A DNA stretch of 64,000 nt, from contig CABZNT010000004.1 of the NCBI GenBank assembly GCA_902527105.1, positions 1 to 64,000 of the forward strand, in the 5' to 3' direction. Origin of the DNA: an uncultured Prochlorococcus sp. GTDB taxonomy: Bacteria > Cyanobacteriota > Cyanobacteriia > PCC-6307 > Cyanobiaceae. This document shows, one piece after another, positions 20,431 through 30,779 of this stretch; position 1 is the first letter of the stretch; every line of letters begins with the position of its first letter. The translations under genes and the position numbers were made by a program. The notes below the pieces were generated by a model that saw only the letters and a program-made list of their open reading frames with translations, made no database searches and had not been told where the DNA came from.

Positions 20431-20694
20431 TTATAAAACACCACGAGAAGCTAATCCTAAAATTGCTCCAATTCCAAAAATATGACCTAAGCAATTTGCA
20501 CCTACAACTGATGCGTGACTTAACCCACCATAGAATTTTGAATTAGGTATTTCAAAACCTTCATTAGGTTTTCTTATAGTTGCTCTTGCAATTGCATAAG
20601 CAAAAACATTACATGCAATCATAACAACGGCACACTTTGGTGACCATTCGAACGTTGCTGGAGCAGAAGCAGCTGCAAATAATGTAGTAAACAT
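20431..20694 (-). CDS. psaK: Photosystem I subunit PsaK
   Basis: 87 aa; two TM helices; FYGGLSHASVVGANCLGHIFGIGAILGLASRGVL. Confidence 0.93.
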   Translation of the reverse strand: MFTTLFAAASAPATFEWSPKCAVVMIACNVFAYAIARATIRKPNEGFEIPNSKFYGGLSHASVVGANCLGHIFGIGAILGLASRGVL

Positions 20695-20760
20695 AAAAAA
20701 TCGTTATTTTTATATATTCTCTAATACTTTTACCTAAAAAACACAAAATTGTAAAAGGTC

Positions 20761-21096
20761 TTAAGAGTTGTTTACTTCTAAGTTATTTAATATCTTTATG
20801 AATCCCAATAAAATAACAAAATCGCTTAGGGTTAAGAAAGATTCCGCCAAACCATGTAAGAAGTCAACCTCAACAAGGGTTTTACCGTAGTAATTTAAGG
20901 TAAAAATAGAAGCCAATATAGTTATGAATACGAATAAGACTGTTAAGGTAAACCCTGTTTTGACAAACTTATTTAAAAAATTGATTTTATATAAATAAAA
21001 CAGAAAGATTGCATATGGGAATATAGATGCCGCGAACAAAGCTGTATTGTCAATTGAACCTAATTTTTCAATAAATTTTAATAAATAATCATTCAT
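20761..21096 (-). CDS. DUF3593 membrane protein
   Basis: ALFAASIFPYAIFLFYLYK...FVFITILASIFTLNYYGKTLVEVDFLHGLAESFLTLSDFVILLGF. Confidence 0.75.
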   Translation of the reverse strand: MNDYLLKFIEKLGSIDNTALFAASIFPYAIFLFYLYKINFLNKFVKTGFTLTVLFVFITILASIFTLNYYGKTLVEVDFLHGLAESFLTLSDFVILLGFIKILNNLEVNNS

Positions 21097-21391
21097 AAGT
21101 CTCTTTCATTTTATAAATAGTGAAAGTTGCAAAAGCTAGAGTAGAATTTCCAATAAATGTAAATATACCTTGAAGCGTCACTAATCCATATAATAATTCT
21201 TGATTATCATAGATATGCCATGTTATAGCGCACATAGCTCCTATTAAGTTCGGAACCATAGCTAAGCTCAACCAAAAAAATAAACTATATTTTTTATATG
21301 TAGAAATTTTGTATATGACAAAAATGGCAAATATCCATTCAACTACCGAGGAGATATGAATTAACCAAGTTCCAAATGATAGCTCGTGCAA
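21089..21391 (-). CDS. DUF2499 membrane protein
   Basis: ELSFGTWLIHISSVVEWIFAIFVI...LAMVPNLIGAMCAITWHIYDNQELLYGLVTLQGIFTFIGNSTLA; overlaps the downstream gene by 8 bp. Confidence 0.75.
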   Translation of the reverse strand: MHELSFGTWLIHISSVVEWIFAIFVIYKISTYKKYSLFFWLSLAMVPNLIGAMCAITWHIYDNQELLYGLVTLQGIFTFIGNSTLAFATFTIYKMKETYE

Positions 21392-21394
21392 AAT

Positions 21395-21931
21395 TTATAT
21401 TTTTTTCTTTAGTACATTAAGTACTTCCTTGGCATGATTTATAGGCAAAACACTTATCCATCTATAAGAAATTACCCCTTCTGGAGAAATCAAAAAAGTA
21501 TTTCTATCTGAAAATGGAGGAATCCAAGAACCATATTTATCGCTAATAATTCCTTCAGGATCAGATAATAATGTGTAGTTTATGGATTTTTCGCTGCAGA
21601 AACTTTCATGAGAATCTTGATTATCAGCACTAATCCCAACAATTTCGGCATGATATTTTGAAAAATCTTTCTTTAATTCTGAAAAACCTTTAGCTTCAAG
21701 AGTGCAACCTGCTGTAAAGTCCTTTGGATAAAAATATATGACAAGCCACTTACCTTGAAAATCATTTAAATCCCATATTTTTTTTGATTTTATGTTTTTA
21801 TTAAAACCTTCTAATTGAAAATTTGGAGCCATATCTCCAACTTCAGGAGCAAAGTCAAAAGCGATTGCTGAATTACAATTAAATAAAAAAATAAATAGTA
21901 TTAATATTCTTACAACTAAATTTTTCATCAA
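21395..21931 (-). CDS. Peroxiredoxin (BCP/PrxQ-like) with N-terminal signal peptide
   Basis: Hydrophobic leader ILILFIFLFNCNSAIAF then VGDMAPNFQLEGFN...YFYPKDFTAGCTLEAKGFSELK. Confidence 0.88.
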   Translation of the reverse strand: MMKNLVVRILILFIFLFNCNSAIAFDFAPEVGDMAPNFQLEGFNKNIKSKKIWDLNDFQGKWLVIYFYPKDFTAGCTLEAKGFSELKKDFSKYHAEIVGISADNQDSHESFCSEKSINYTLLSDPEGIISDKYGSWIPPFSDRNTFLISPEGVISYRWISVLPINHAKEVLNVLKKKI

Positions 21932-21933
21932 AT

Positions 21934-22170
21934 TTAGAATTTTTTTAAATCAACTCCATTTGATTTTGCAAATTTATCTAGTCCCACTTTTTGTATAGAT
22001 TTTAGTGCTTTGGTACTAATTTTTAAATTTACCCATTTTTTACCTTCTTCCCACCAAAGTCTCCTTTTTTGGAGGTTAACTTGTTGCAATTTTTTAGTAC
22101 GAATATGTGAGTGACTTACCGCCATCCCATTATTTGCATTTGCTCCAGTCAGTTCGCAAACTCTAGACAT
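21934..22170 (-). CDS. rpmB: 50S ribosomal protein L28
   Basis: [37 protein letters not shown]. Confidence 0.96.
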   Translation of the reverse strand: MSRVCELTGANANNGMAVSHSHIRTKKLQQVNLQKRRLWWEEGKKWVNLKISTKALKSIQKVGLDKFAKSNGVDLKKF

Positions 22171-22207
22171 ATTTTTAATTATTTCTTTAAAAATTTTAAC
22201 ATACGAC

Positions 22208-24112
22208 TCAATTTGTTGAATTAAGCAATTCTGAAATTAATTCGGCATTGTTATTTTGCAAATTAATAATCTGTTCTTGATCTAATCCACCAACAGATAA
22301 TTTAGCCATATCGTAAACATAATTCGCAATTTTAGATGCCAATGGATTTTCTATAGGTTCTTTTTTATCAATAATTATTTTATTGCCTGTAATTTTATTA
22401 AGACCAACAATAAGAGGATGTTCCTTATTAATTAGGAGAACATGATATTCAGGTAAGCCAGGCATCTTTTGTTCCATGTAAGCACCCATATCATTGATTC
22501 TTCTCATTTGCTCTGGGAGCAAGATCATAGCAGGTGGTGCACCTTTACTTGAAAGTGACTGGACTTTAACTGTTACTTTCTCATTGTTTAGTGCTTTTAC
22601 AATAGTATCTCTAAGATTATCTGTATTTGATTTTCCATCCTTATCTACAATTTCTTTAGTTTCATTATCTTCTATTTCATTTATTTCTGAATCAACTCTT
22701 TGGAACTGATAATCTTCGTTTTTACTTTCTAACCAAGGAAGAAATTGTGCATCAATTAAAGGATCTGATTTAATAACTTCTTTGTTGTCGGATAAGCAGA
22801 TATTTAATGCGCTTGACTGAGAAATTGAATCTGAACAGTAAATTATTTTTTTAGTATCAATTATCTTATTTCGTTCTTTGTAATTCGCGAGAGTTGTAAA
22901 ATATTTATCATTTAATTTGATAAGTGATTTATTTTCAATATCTTTAGTTACATCTTTCTCTCCATTTATAATTGTTTCGAAAATTATACTGTTACTTACT
23001 AAATCAGCAAATTTTTCATCTTCGATAGCACCAATTTTAATAAAAGCAGAGATAGAATCCCAAATTTCTGCATAAAATTCTGGAGAATTCTTTATCAAAT
23101 CCTTCAGTTTATTAGCGATCTTTTTTGAAATAAATGATGATATAGATCTTACTTTTCTATCTGTTTGTAATGCGCTTCTACTAACATTTAGCGGAATATC
23201 TGTAGAATCTATCACTCCTCTAAGAGGTAAAAGGTATTTTGGTACTATTTCTTTAATTGAATCGCTTACGAAAACTTGATTACAAAATAGTTTAATTTCT
23301 CCCTTTTCCCAATCTGCTCTACCAGATAACTTGGGAAAATACAATATCCCTTGTATGTCATATGGATAATCTGTATTTAAATGAATCCATAACAGTGGAT
23401 CTCCCTGAAAAGGATAAAGGTATTTATACAACTCAATATAATCTTCATCTTTTAATTCACTTGGTTGTTTTCTCCAAGGAGGATTTTTCTTATTTATTGT
23501 CTCGCCCTCTAATATGACATCTATTGGCATAAAATCACAATATTTTTTTATTAATGATTTAATCCTTTCTGGCTCAATAAACTCTTTTTCTTCATCAAGT
23601 AGGTGAAGAATCACATCCGTGCCAATATTCTCTCTCTCTGACTCCTCTAAAGTGAAATTTGGTGATCCATCACATGACCATTTGAAAGCTTTTGATTCTC
23701 CAATTGCTGATTTAGTTAATATATCAACCCTATCTGCCACCATAAAACTTGAATAAAAACCAAGTCCAAAATGGCCTATAAATTCATCATTATCTTTTTT
23801 GTATTTTGTTAGGAATTCTTCTGCGCTAGAAAATGCTACTTGGTTTATGTATTTCTTAATTTCTTCATCATTCATTCCAATTCCATTATCAGAAATTGTT
23901 AGGGTATTATTCTCACGGTCAATAGATATTTTTACTTGAGCTGCTTCAGTATTTTCGCATTCGCCTGCCATAGATGCCATTCTTCGTTTACTTATTGCGT
24001 CAACACCATTGCTAACAAGTTCTCTTAAAAAGATTTCATGGTCAGAATATACTGCCTTCTTGATAATTGGGAAAATATTTTCGGTATTAATACGAATTTC
24101 GCCTTTTTCCAT
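22208..24112 (-). CDS. htpG: Molecular chaperone HtpG (Hsp90)
   Basis: [85 protein letters not shown]. Confidence 0.96.
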   Translation of the reverse strand: MEKGEIRINTENIFPIIKKAVYSDHEIFLRELVSNGVDAISKRRMASMAGECENTEAAQVKISIDRENNTLTISDNGIGMNDEEIKKYINQVAFSSAEEFLTKYKKDNDEFIGHFGLGFYSSFMVADRVDILTKSAIGESKAFKWSCDGSPNFTLEESERENIGTDVILHLLDEEKEFIEPERIKSLIKKYCDFMPIDVILEGETINKKNPPWRKQPSELKDEDYIELYKYLYPFQGDPLLWIHLNTDYPYDIQGILYFPKLSGRADWEKGEIKLFCNQVFVSDSIKEIVPKYLLPLRGVIDSTDIPLNVSRSALQTDRKVRSISSFISKKIANKLKDLIKNSPEFYAEIWDSISAFIKIGAIEDEKFADLVSNSIIFETIINGEKDVTKDIENKSLIKLNDKYFTTLANYKERNKIIDTKKIIYCSDSISQSSALNICLSDNKEVIKSDPLIDAQFLPWLESKNEDYQFQRVDSEINEIEDNETKEIVDKDGKSNTDNLRDTIVKALNNEKVTVKVQSLSSKGAPPAMILLPEQMRRINDMGAYMEQKMPGLPEYHVLLINKEHPLIVGLNKITGNKIIIDKKEPIENPLASKIANYVYDMAKLSVGGLDQEQIINLQNNNAELISELLNSTN

Positions 24113-24229
24113 ATAAAAAATTCAAATATATTAAATCCTATTTCCTAAAAACTAGTTAATCAAGTTTAATTAGGAGTATTGTCCGAACCATATATGTATT
24201 TAAAAACCTAAATAAACTTTTGAAAGATT

Positions 24230-25381
24230 TTATTTAACCCACAATATCTCATTACAATTATTTTCTTTCATTATTTGATTGGCTTTAGCCAAGTCATTAC
24301 ATGGATTTAAATGTAAAACGGCAATATTACCTCTTTTCTGTAGTTCTTTTTGTTCATTCATACCTTTTTCTAACAAATAGGAATCTTTAAACATTAATAA
24401 AATCTTTTTTTTATTTGTCTTTTCTTCCCTAATTAAATTTCTTAAAATATCTATTGAAATTGTAAATCCAATCCCATTTAAAATTTTCTCATTAGGATTA
24501 AAAAATCTTACTAATTCATCATATCTTCCGCCTTTTGCTATAACACTTTTATTATTACCATCATCACCTATAAGTTGAAAAACTATTCCTTCATATAAAT
24601 TTAAGTGAGGTTGAAACGTGGGGTCAAGTTGTATCTTAACTCCATATTTATTTGATATTATTGATAATGTTTCAAATAAAAAACTTAAGTCATCTAGAGT
24701 TTTACTAGTGCCATATGTGGTTTTCAATTTATTTAATATTGCAATTGGTTCTCCTCTTGTGAATAAGAGATCTTTTAGGATATATTTATCAACTTCATCA
24801 ATTTCTAATTTAGATAAATTATCTTGATCAAAATTAACCAGACTTTTCTTAATTTCTTCAAAATTATTATTCTTATATTTATTTAAGATTAAATCCATTA
24901 TTTTTGTGGTGCTTACTAGTAGAAATAAATTACAACCACTCTTCAAGTTAATATTATCGATTGCATCAAACAAAATATTGATAACTTCAATTTCTGGGTA
25001 TCTAGTATCATATCCAATTAATTCAATTCCACTTTGCAGTTTCTCTTGTAATTTGATGGAATTTTTATTATTTTGTTTTTTATCAAAGACCATTCCATTA
25101 GTGAATAATCTTATAGGTCTTTTCTTATTTATTAATCTAGTAGATGACAATTTAACAATAGATGTTGTCATTTCTGGTCTAAGACATAATGAATTATTAC
25201 TTACTATTCCCACAACCTGATCCTCTTCAATAACGCCACGGCCTTTTATAGTCTCTAAAGTATTTATAAATGACGGTGAAACCTCTTCATAGCCCCATAG
25301 TTTATAAATATTATTTAAATTATTAATGATATTTGAGTTATTTTTTACATCGACTAATTTGATTTCCTTTATATCTGTCAT
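24230..25381 (-). CDS. hisZ: ATP phosphoribosyltransferase regulatory subunit
   Basis: HisRS-like without anticodon domain: LRPEMTTSIVKLSSTRL, GIELIGYDTRYPEIEVI, VIAKGGRYDELVRFFNP, NGIGFTISIDIL. Confidence 0.88.
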   Translation of the reverse strand: MTDIKEIKLVDVKNNSNIINNLNNIYKLWGYEEVSPSFINTLETIKGRGVIEEDQVVGIVSNNSLCLRPEMTTSIVKLSSTRLINKKRPIRLFTNGMVFDKKQNNKNSIKLQEKLQSGIELIGYDTRYPEIEVINILFDAIDNINLKSGCNLFLLVSTTKIMDLILNKYKNNNFEEIKKSLVNFDQDNLSKLEIDEVDKYILKDLLFTRGEPIAILNKLKTTYGTSKTLDDLSFLFETLSIISNKYGVKIQLDPTFQPHLNLYEGIVFQLIGDDGNNKSVIAKGGRYDELVRFFNPNEKILNGIGFTISIDILRNLIREEKTNKKKILLMFKDSYLLEKGMNEQKELQKRGNIAVLHLNPCNDLAKANQIMKENNCNEILWVK

Positions 25382-25399
25382 TTTGATATTTAACGAATT

Positions 25400-26248
25400 T
25401 TAGGTATAGAAATTTTTTTTAAATGGTGAAACTTTATATAGTTCATTTTTTAATTCATTTTCAAGGTTGGGAGAACAAGCTAATATTCTTCCAGAACTTA
25501 AATTAAATTTACCTGATGGATAATCTGAAATAATTCCACCAGCCTCTTTCACAATGATAGCACCGGCCGCTAGGTCCCATACCTCCAATCCTCTTTCCCA
25601 GTATCCATCTACCTTACCTGAAGCAACAAATGCTAGATCAACTGCTGCTGCTCCGCCTCTTCTGACACCTCTAGTTTTATGTGTCAAATAGCAAAATTCA
25701 GCATAATTATTATCCTCTGTCTCAAACCTGTCATAAGAGAAGCCAGTTACAAGTAGACTATCAGAAAGTTTAGAAGGACTAGATACTTTAAGTTTACTAT
25801 CATTGCAGAATGATCCTAAGCCAATACAGCCTGAATATAGTTCATTTAAATAAGGTACTGATATCGCCCCAATAATTGGCTTGTTTTTATATACAAGACC
25901 AATAGAAGTTCCAAAAAATGGATATCCATGAGAATAATTTGTTGTACCATCTAATGGGTCTATACACCATGTTAAATCAGAGGATCTGCTTAATTTACCC
26001 GATTCCTCTGCATTTATAGATATGCTTGGGGTCTCTTCTAATAAATATTCTTTTATTTTATTTTCAACTTCCAAATCTACATTGGTTACAAGATCACCTT
26101 TCCTACCCTTCGATGATATTTTCTGGATTTTATTGTAATTAATTTTTAGAATTTCATTACCAATTTGAGCGGAGTTCTTTGCTATTTCTAACAAATCTGA
26201 TAAGTTTATTAGATTTGCAAGTTCCTCTATTTCACTTAATTCAAACAT
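25400..26248 (-). CDS. Inositol monophosphatase family protein
   Basis: GDLVTNVDLEVE, NAEESG, WCIDPLDGTTNYSHGYPFFGTSIGL, EVWDLAAGAIIVKEAGG. Confidence 0.93.
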   Translation of the reverse strand: MFELSEIEELANLINLSDLLEIAKNSAQIGNEILKINYNKIQKISSKGRKGDLVTNVDLEVENKIKEYLLEETPSISINAEESGKLSRSSDLTWCIDPLDGTTNYSHGYPFFGTSIGLVYKNKPIIGAISVPYLNELYSGCIGLGSFCNDSKLKVSSPSKLSDSLLVTGFSYDRFETEDNNYAEFCYLTHKTRGVRRGGAAAVDLAFVASGKVDGYWERGLEVWDLAAGAIIVKEAGGIISDYPSGKFNLSSGRILACSPNLENELKNELYKVSPFKKNFYT

Positions 26249-26253
26249 GATAA

Positions 26254-26628
26254 TTAATCTTCCTCAAATTCCCAAGGCGGCGCAACTCTTGTATTTCCCC
26301 TACCAAAATATTGTCCAAATTGTAAATCATAAACTTCATCTTCATATGTAGTTTCCACCACAAGATCAGATGTCGCTTTAGCGACACATAGCAGTGCATA
26401 ACCTTTATCTTTTAAGGCTCGAGATACACCCATGGCTTCAGTTTGTTGCAAAGTACCAGATATTATTTTAACTGCGCAACTTGTACAGCAACCATTTCTA
26501 CATGAAAATGCAAGTTTGAAACCTTTTTTTTCAAATTCCTTAAGTATGTACGCATCACTATTAACCTGCTCTTGGTAGACCTTTCCGGTTTCTTTATTTT
26601 TAATCGTGACTGTGAAAGCCTTTTTCAA
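26254..26628 (-). CDS. Plant-type 2Fe-2S ferredoxin with C-terminal extension
   Basis: AFSCRNGCCTSCAVKIISG...ALLCVAKATSDLVVETTYEDEVYDLQFGQYFGRGNTRVAPPWEFEED. Confidence 0.92.
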   Translation of the reverse strand: MKKAFTVTIKNKETGKVYQEQVNSDAYILKEFEKKGFKLAFSCRNGCCTSCAVKIISGTLQQTEAMGVSRALKDKGYALLCVAKATSDLVVETTYEDEVYDLQFGQYFGRGNTRVAPPWEFEED

Positions 26629-26677
26629 ATAACTTTCCTCTAAAAAGGGATGATCAAGGGTTAAAATAGTTATCTTG

Positions 26678-26764
26678 GGAGAGGTGGCCGAGTGGTTGAA
26701 GGCGCAGCACTGGAAATGCTGTATAGGGGCAACTTTATCGAGGGTTCGAATCCCTCTCTCTCCG
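26678..26764 (+). tRNA. tRNA-Ser(GGA)
   Basis: GGAGAGGTGGCCGAGTGGTTGAAGGCGCAGCACTGGAAATGCTG...GGGTTCGAATCCCTCTCTCTCCG; acceptor GGAGAGG/TCTCTCC, anticodon loop CTGGAAA, class II variable arm; CCA not encoded. Confidence 0.97.
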
Positions 26765-26799
26765 TTTTATATTAGTTTATTTTGGTTAATTACATCAAC

Positions 26800-26823
26800 A
26801 TCTTTGTCTTTAAAGATTTTTTT
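26800..26823 (+). terminator. Probable Rho-independent terminator downstream of tRNA-Ser
   Basis: ATCTTT-GTCTTT-AAAGAT followed by a T run. Confidence 0.5.
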
Positions 26824-26975
26824 CAAAAAATAGTAATCTTTTTGCAAGTTATAAATAATCTTATTTATTTAAATTAAGTTGAAAATAATTGTTTTTTACT
26901 ATTATATGTAAATATCTAAGATAAAAATTAATTAAATTATTAGTAAATTTTGCTTTTATTTAGCGATCTAAAATC

Positions 26976-28973
26976 ATGGGGCAAATAGTTGGAATTGATT
27001 TAGGTACTACAAACTCTGTAGTAGGAGTTATAGAAGCTGGTCGTCCAATTGTAATAGCAAATTCTGAGGGTTCTAGGACTACACCCTCAATAGTTGGATT
27101 TACAAAAGACAAGGAAATAGTAATAGGTGACCAAGCGAGAAGACAACTTGTTCTAAATCCTAAGAATACCTTTTATAACCTAAAAAGATTTATTGGTAGT
27201 GACTGGGACGAATTAGATGAGAATAGTATTTCTGTTCCTTATAACGTAAAGGCCAACACCAATGGAAGCGTTAGGGTTCTTAGTCCAAATACAGAAAGAG
27301 AGTATGCACCAGAAGAATTAGTAAGCTCATTGATTAGAAAATTAATTAATGATGCTGAAACATATCTTGGAGATACTGTTGATTCTGCAGTTATTACAGT
27401 CCCTGCTTATTTTAATGAATCTCAAAGGCAAGCTACTAAGGATTCTGCAATATTAGCTGGTATTAAAGTAGATAGAATTCTAAATGAACCTACTGCTGCT
27501 GCTCTAGCTTATGGTTTTGAAAAAAGTTCTTCTAATAATGTTTTGGTTTTTGATTTAGGAGGAGGAACATTTGATGTTTCATTATTGAAAATTTCTAATG
27601 GAGTATTTGATGTTAAAGCTACTTGTGGTGATACACAGCTAGGAGGAAATAATTTTGATTCAAAAATAGTTGATTGGCTTGCAGAAAAATTTCTTGTTAA
27701 ACATGATATTGACCTAAGAAGGGATAGACAAGCTTTACAGAGATTAACTGAAGCTGCTGAAAAAGCTAAATGTGAATTGTCAGGATTGCAAAAAACAAAA
27801 ATATCCTTACCATTTATCACAACGAGTAAAGACGGTCCATTACATATTGAAGAAACATTAGATAGAAAAAAATTTGAATTATTATCACAAGATTTACTTG
27901 ATAGATTATTAGAGCCCGTGCAAATTGCTTTAGATGATTCGGGATGGAACGCAGAGGATATTGATGAGGTAGTTCTTGTAGGTGGAAGTACAAGAATCCC
28001 TATGGTGCAGCAATTAGTAAAGACACTTGTTCCAAATGATCCTTGTCAATCTGTTAACCCTGATGAAGTCGTAGCAGTTGGAGCTGCGATACAATCTGGA
28101 ATTATTAGTGGTGATTTACAAGATTTACTCCTAAATGACGTTACTCCCTTATCTTTAGGTTTAGAAACTATTGGTGGTCTTATGAAGGTACTCATTCCTC
28201 GTAATACTCCAATTCCAGTTAGACAATCTGACGTTTTTAGTACGTCTGAAGCTAATCAATCATCAGTCGTTGTTCAAGTACGACAGGGAGAAAGGCCTTT
28301 AGCCTCTGAAAATAAATCACTTGGTAAATTTAGATTATCAGGAATACCTCCAGCTCCAAGAGGGATACCTCAAGTCCAGGTAGCGTTTGATATTGATGCT
28401 AATGGTCTTTTAGAAGTAAGTGCAACTGATAGAACAACAGGAAGAAAGCAAACAGTTACAATTTCTGGAGGTTCTAATTTAAATGAACAAGAAATAAATT
28501 CGATAATTGAAGAAGCAAAAGCAAAAGCTAATGAAGATAGGAAGAGAAGATCTGTAATTGATAGAAAAAATAGTGCTTTAACTCTTATTGCACAAGCTGA
28601 GAGAAGACTTAGAGATGCTTCATTAGAATTTGGTCCTTATGGAGCCGAAAGGCAACAAAGAGCTGTTGAATTAGCCATTCAAGATGTTGAAGAGTATATA
28701 GATGACGATGATCCTCAAGAATTAGAAATTTCACTAAGTGCTCTACAAGAAGCATTATTCGGCTTAAACAGAAGATTTGCGGCAGAAAAGAAAACTGATA
28801 ATAATCCCTTACAGGGTATTAAAAATACATTTGGATCATTAAAAGATGAACTCTTTTCAGATGATTATTGGGATGAAGATCCTTGGGATAATCAAATGAA
28901 TAGAAATTATAGAAATTCGAGGTATGGTAATTCTAGGGACGATGATCCATGGGACAATGACTACTTCCTCTAA
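26976..28973 (+). CDS. dnaK: Molecular chaperone DnaK (Hsp70)
   Basis: [46 protein letters not shown]; atypical C-terminus DEDPWDN...[11 protein letters not shown]. Confidence 0.96.
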   Translation: MGQIVGIDLGTTNSVVGVIEAGRPIVIANSEGSRTTPSIVGFTKDKEIVIGDQARRQLVLNPKNTFYNLKRFIGSDWDELDENSISVPYNVKANTNGSVRVLSPNTEREYAPEELVSSLIRKLINDAETYLGDTVDSAVITVPAYFNESQRQATKDSAILAGIKVDRILNEPTAAALAYGFEKSSSNNVLVFDLGGGTFDVSLLKISNGVFDVKATCGDTQLGGNNFDSKIVDWLAEKFLVKHDIDLRRDRQALQRLTEAAEKAKCELSGLQKTKISLPFITTSKDGPLHIEETLDRKKFELLSQDLLDRLLEPVQIALDDSGWNAEDIDEVVLVGGSTRIPMVQQLVKTLVPNDPCQSVNPDEVVAVGAAIQSGIISGDLQDLLLNDVTPLSLGLETIGGLMKVLIPRNTPIPVRQSDVFSTSEANQSSVVVQVRQGERPLASENKSLGKFRLSGIPPAPRGIPQVQVAFDIDANGLLEVSATDRTTGRKQTVTISGGSNLNEQEINSIIEEAKAKANEDRKRRSVIDRKNSALTLIAQAERRLRDASLEFGPYGAERQQRAVELAIQDVEEYIDDDDPQELEISLSALQEALFGLNRRFAAEKKTDNNPLQGIKNTFGSLKDELFSDDYWDEDPWDNQMNRNYRNSRYGNSRDDDPWDNDYFL

Positions 28974-29898
28974 AAAAGACTATTTGTCGATTTTGGGTTT
29001 ATCCCCAGATTTCGATGATAAAGAACTTAAAAAGGCCTTTCGAAGAGAAGCAAGAAAATGGCATCCAGATTTAAATAAAAATGATCTTAACGCCGAAGAA
29101 AGATTTAAGTTAATAAACGAAGCATACGAATATCTACGTAATCCTAATACGAGGAAAAATAGTTCTGATGAAAATATCAAAGATGATTACGAGAATAATA
29201 ATTTCAAGACGGGGTTTCCTGATTTTCAAGATTATCTTGATTCATTATTTGGATATGAATACTCAACAAAGGACTACGAAGAATATTCTGATGAAACATT
29301 TGAGGATGAACCGATAAATACAAACAATGATGATTTTAATTATTCTCAATACCCTACAACCTCTCCAGAAGAGCCGCCTCCAGTTAAACTCCATCAAGAT
29401 ATTGAGACAATCATTGAATTAACTCCTGATGAGGCCTTAAATGGAGCTTCAATTTTAATAGAGCTTGAAGATGAAACTGTTGTAGAAGTTGATACACCTC
29501 CTTTCGCTGGAGATGGTTGGCGATTAAGACTTGAAAATATTGCGAGAGGAGGTAAGGATCATTATTTACAGTTAAAAGTTCAAACGGAAAGTGGTCTAAG
29601 AATAGATGGTTTAAGAGTCCTATATAAATTAGAGTTATTTCCTCATGATGCTCTTCTTGGTTGTGCAGTAGAGGTTCCTACCCTTAATGGTAATGTCACA
29701 CTTCAAGTACCACCAAAATCATCTACGGGAAGAATGTTACGTTTGAAAGGGAGGGGTTTAACATTCGAAGATAATGTAGGCGATCAATATGTTGAAATCT
29801 TGGTAGTGATACCTGCTGATATTAATGAAGAAGAAATTGCTTTATATACAAGATTACAAGAATTATCACTTTCTGATTCACAATCAAATATTATATAA
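28957..29898 (+). CDS. DnaJ-type co-chaperone (no zinc-finger; CbpA/type II-like)
   Basis: ATG at 28957: [43 protein letters not shown]; DnaJ C-terminal domain; no CxxCxGxG repeats; overlaps dnaK by 17 bp. Confidence 0.9.
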   Translation: MTTSSKKDYLSILGLSPDFDDKELKKAFRREARKWHPDLNKNDLNAEERFKLINEAYEYLRNPNTRKNSSDENIKDDYENNNFKTGFPDFQDYLDSLFGYEYSTKDYEEYSDETFEDEPINTNNDDFNYSQYPTTSPEEPPPVKLHQDIETIIELTPDEALNGASILIELEDETVVEVDTPPFAGDGWRLRLENIARGGKDHYLQLKVQTESGLRIDGLRVLYKLELFPHDALLGCAVEVPTLNGNVTLQVPPKSSTGRMLRLKGRGLTFEDNVGDQYVEILVVIPADINEEEIALYTRLQELSLSDSQSNII

Positions 29899-29916
29899 AT
29901 AGAAAAATCGATACCT

Positions 29917-30300
29917 ATGAACATATTTGTTCTTTTATATAATTCAGGAACAGATAAGGAAGGAATTCATTCAATCGAACTTAAAGGAAGAACAATTGTT
30001 CTTATGTTTGAAGATAAGGATGATGCAACAAGATATTGTGGATTGTTAGAAGCTCAAGATTTTCCTTTACCAACAGTTGAAATGATCAACATAGAGGAAA
30101 TAAAAGATTTCTGCATTAAATTAGATTATGAATGCAAATTAGTAGAAAAAAATTTTGTACCTAAAACCGCAGAAGATAGATTATTAATTTCACCACCCCA
30201 AAAAAACCTAGAAGTTGAAAATTGGGAGAATGATAAAAATCATAATAAAGATAACATTGATATAAATACCATTAAGGAAAACCTTGAAAAGTTGCTTTAG
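29917..30300 (+). CDS. DUF3110 protein
   Basis: NIFVLLYNSGTDKEGIHSIELKGRTIVLMFEDKDDATRYCGLLEAQDFPLPTVEMINIEEIKDFC. Confidence 0.75.
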   Translation: MNIFVLLYNSGTDKEGIHSIELKGRTIVLMFEDKDDATRYCGLLEAQDFPLPTVEMINIEEIKDFCIKLDYECKLVEKNFVPKTAEDRLLISPPQKNLEVENWENDKNHNKDNIDINTIKENLEKLL

Positions 30301-30337
30301 CTATTAAAATGTCAATAAGTTAATAAACTAATAAACC

Positions 30338-30775
30338 ATGACAACTGCATTATTTGAGACAGAAGTTGGAAATATAAATATTGAATTTTTTTCTAACGAC
30401 GCACCTAATACAGTTAAAAACTTTACAAAGTTGATTAGTGATGGTTTTTATGATGGTCTAGCATTTCACAGAGTTATTCCTGGATTTATGGCTCAGGGTG
30501 GATGTCCAAATACTCGTCTTGGAGCGTCTGGCATGCCTGGAACTGGAGGTCCTGGATATAATATTAAATGTGAAATTAATTCCAATAAACATCTAATAGG
30601 CTCACTTTCAATGGCACATGCAGGAAAGGATACAGGCGGTAGTCAATTTTTTATAGTATATGAACCGCAGCCTCATCTCGATGGAGTTCATACTGTTTTT
30701 GGTAAGACAGATGATATGGATGTAGTGCTAAAGCTTACTAATGGTACAAAAATTCTAAAAGCAACTATAAAGTAG
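30338..30775 (+). CDS. Cyclophilin-type peptidyl-prolyl cis-trans isomerase
   Basis: [39 protein letters not shown]...[23 protein letters not shown]. Confidence 0.95.
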   Translation: MTTALFETEVGNINIEFFSNDAPNTVKNFTKLISDGFYDGLAFHRVIPGFMAQGGCPNTRLGASGMPGTGGPGYNIKCEINSNKHLIGSLSMAHAGKDTGGSQFFIVYEPQPHLDGVHTVFGKTDDMDVVLKLTNGTKILKATIK

Positions 30776-30779
30776 TAAT

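Noticed and set aside
26371-26386. TGTCGCTTTAGCGACA inverted repeat, similar to the 6734 palindrome
   Set aside because: Lies inside the ferredoxin coding sequence, where it encodes conserved-looking VAKATS; most likely coincidental.
26678-26764. tRNA-Ser as a possible integration site (tycheposon/island)
   Set aside because: Flanks are core genes (ferredoxin, dnaK) with no integrase, duplicated tRNA 3' end or cargo genes.
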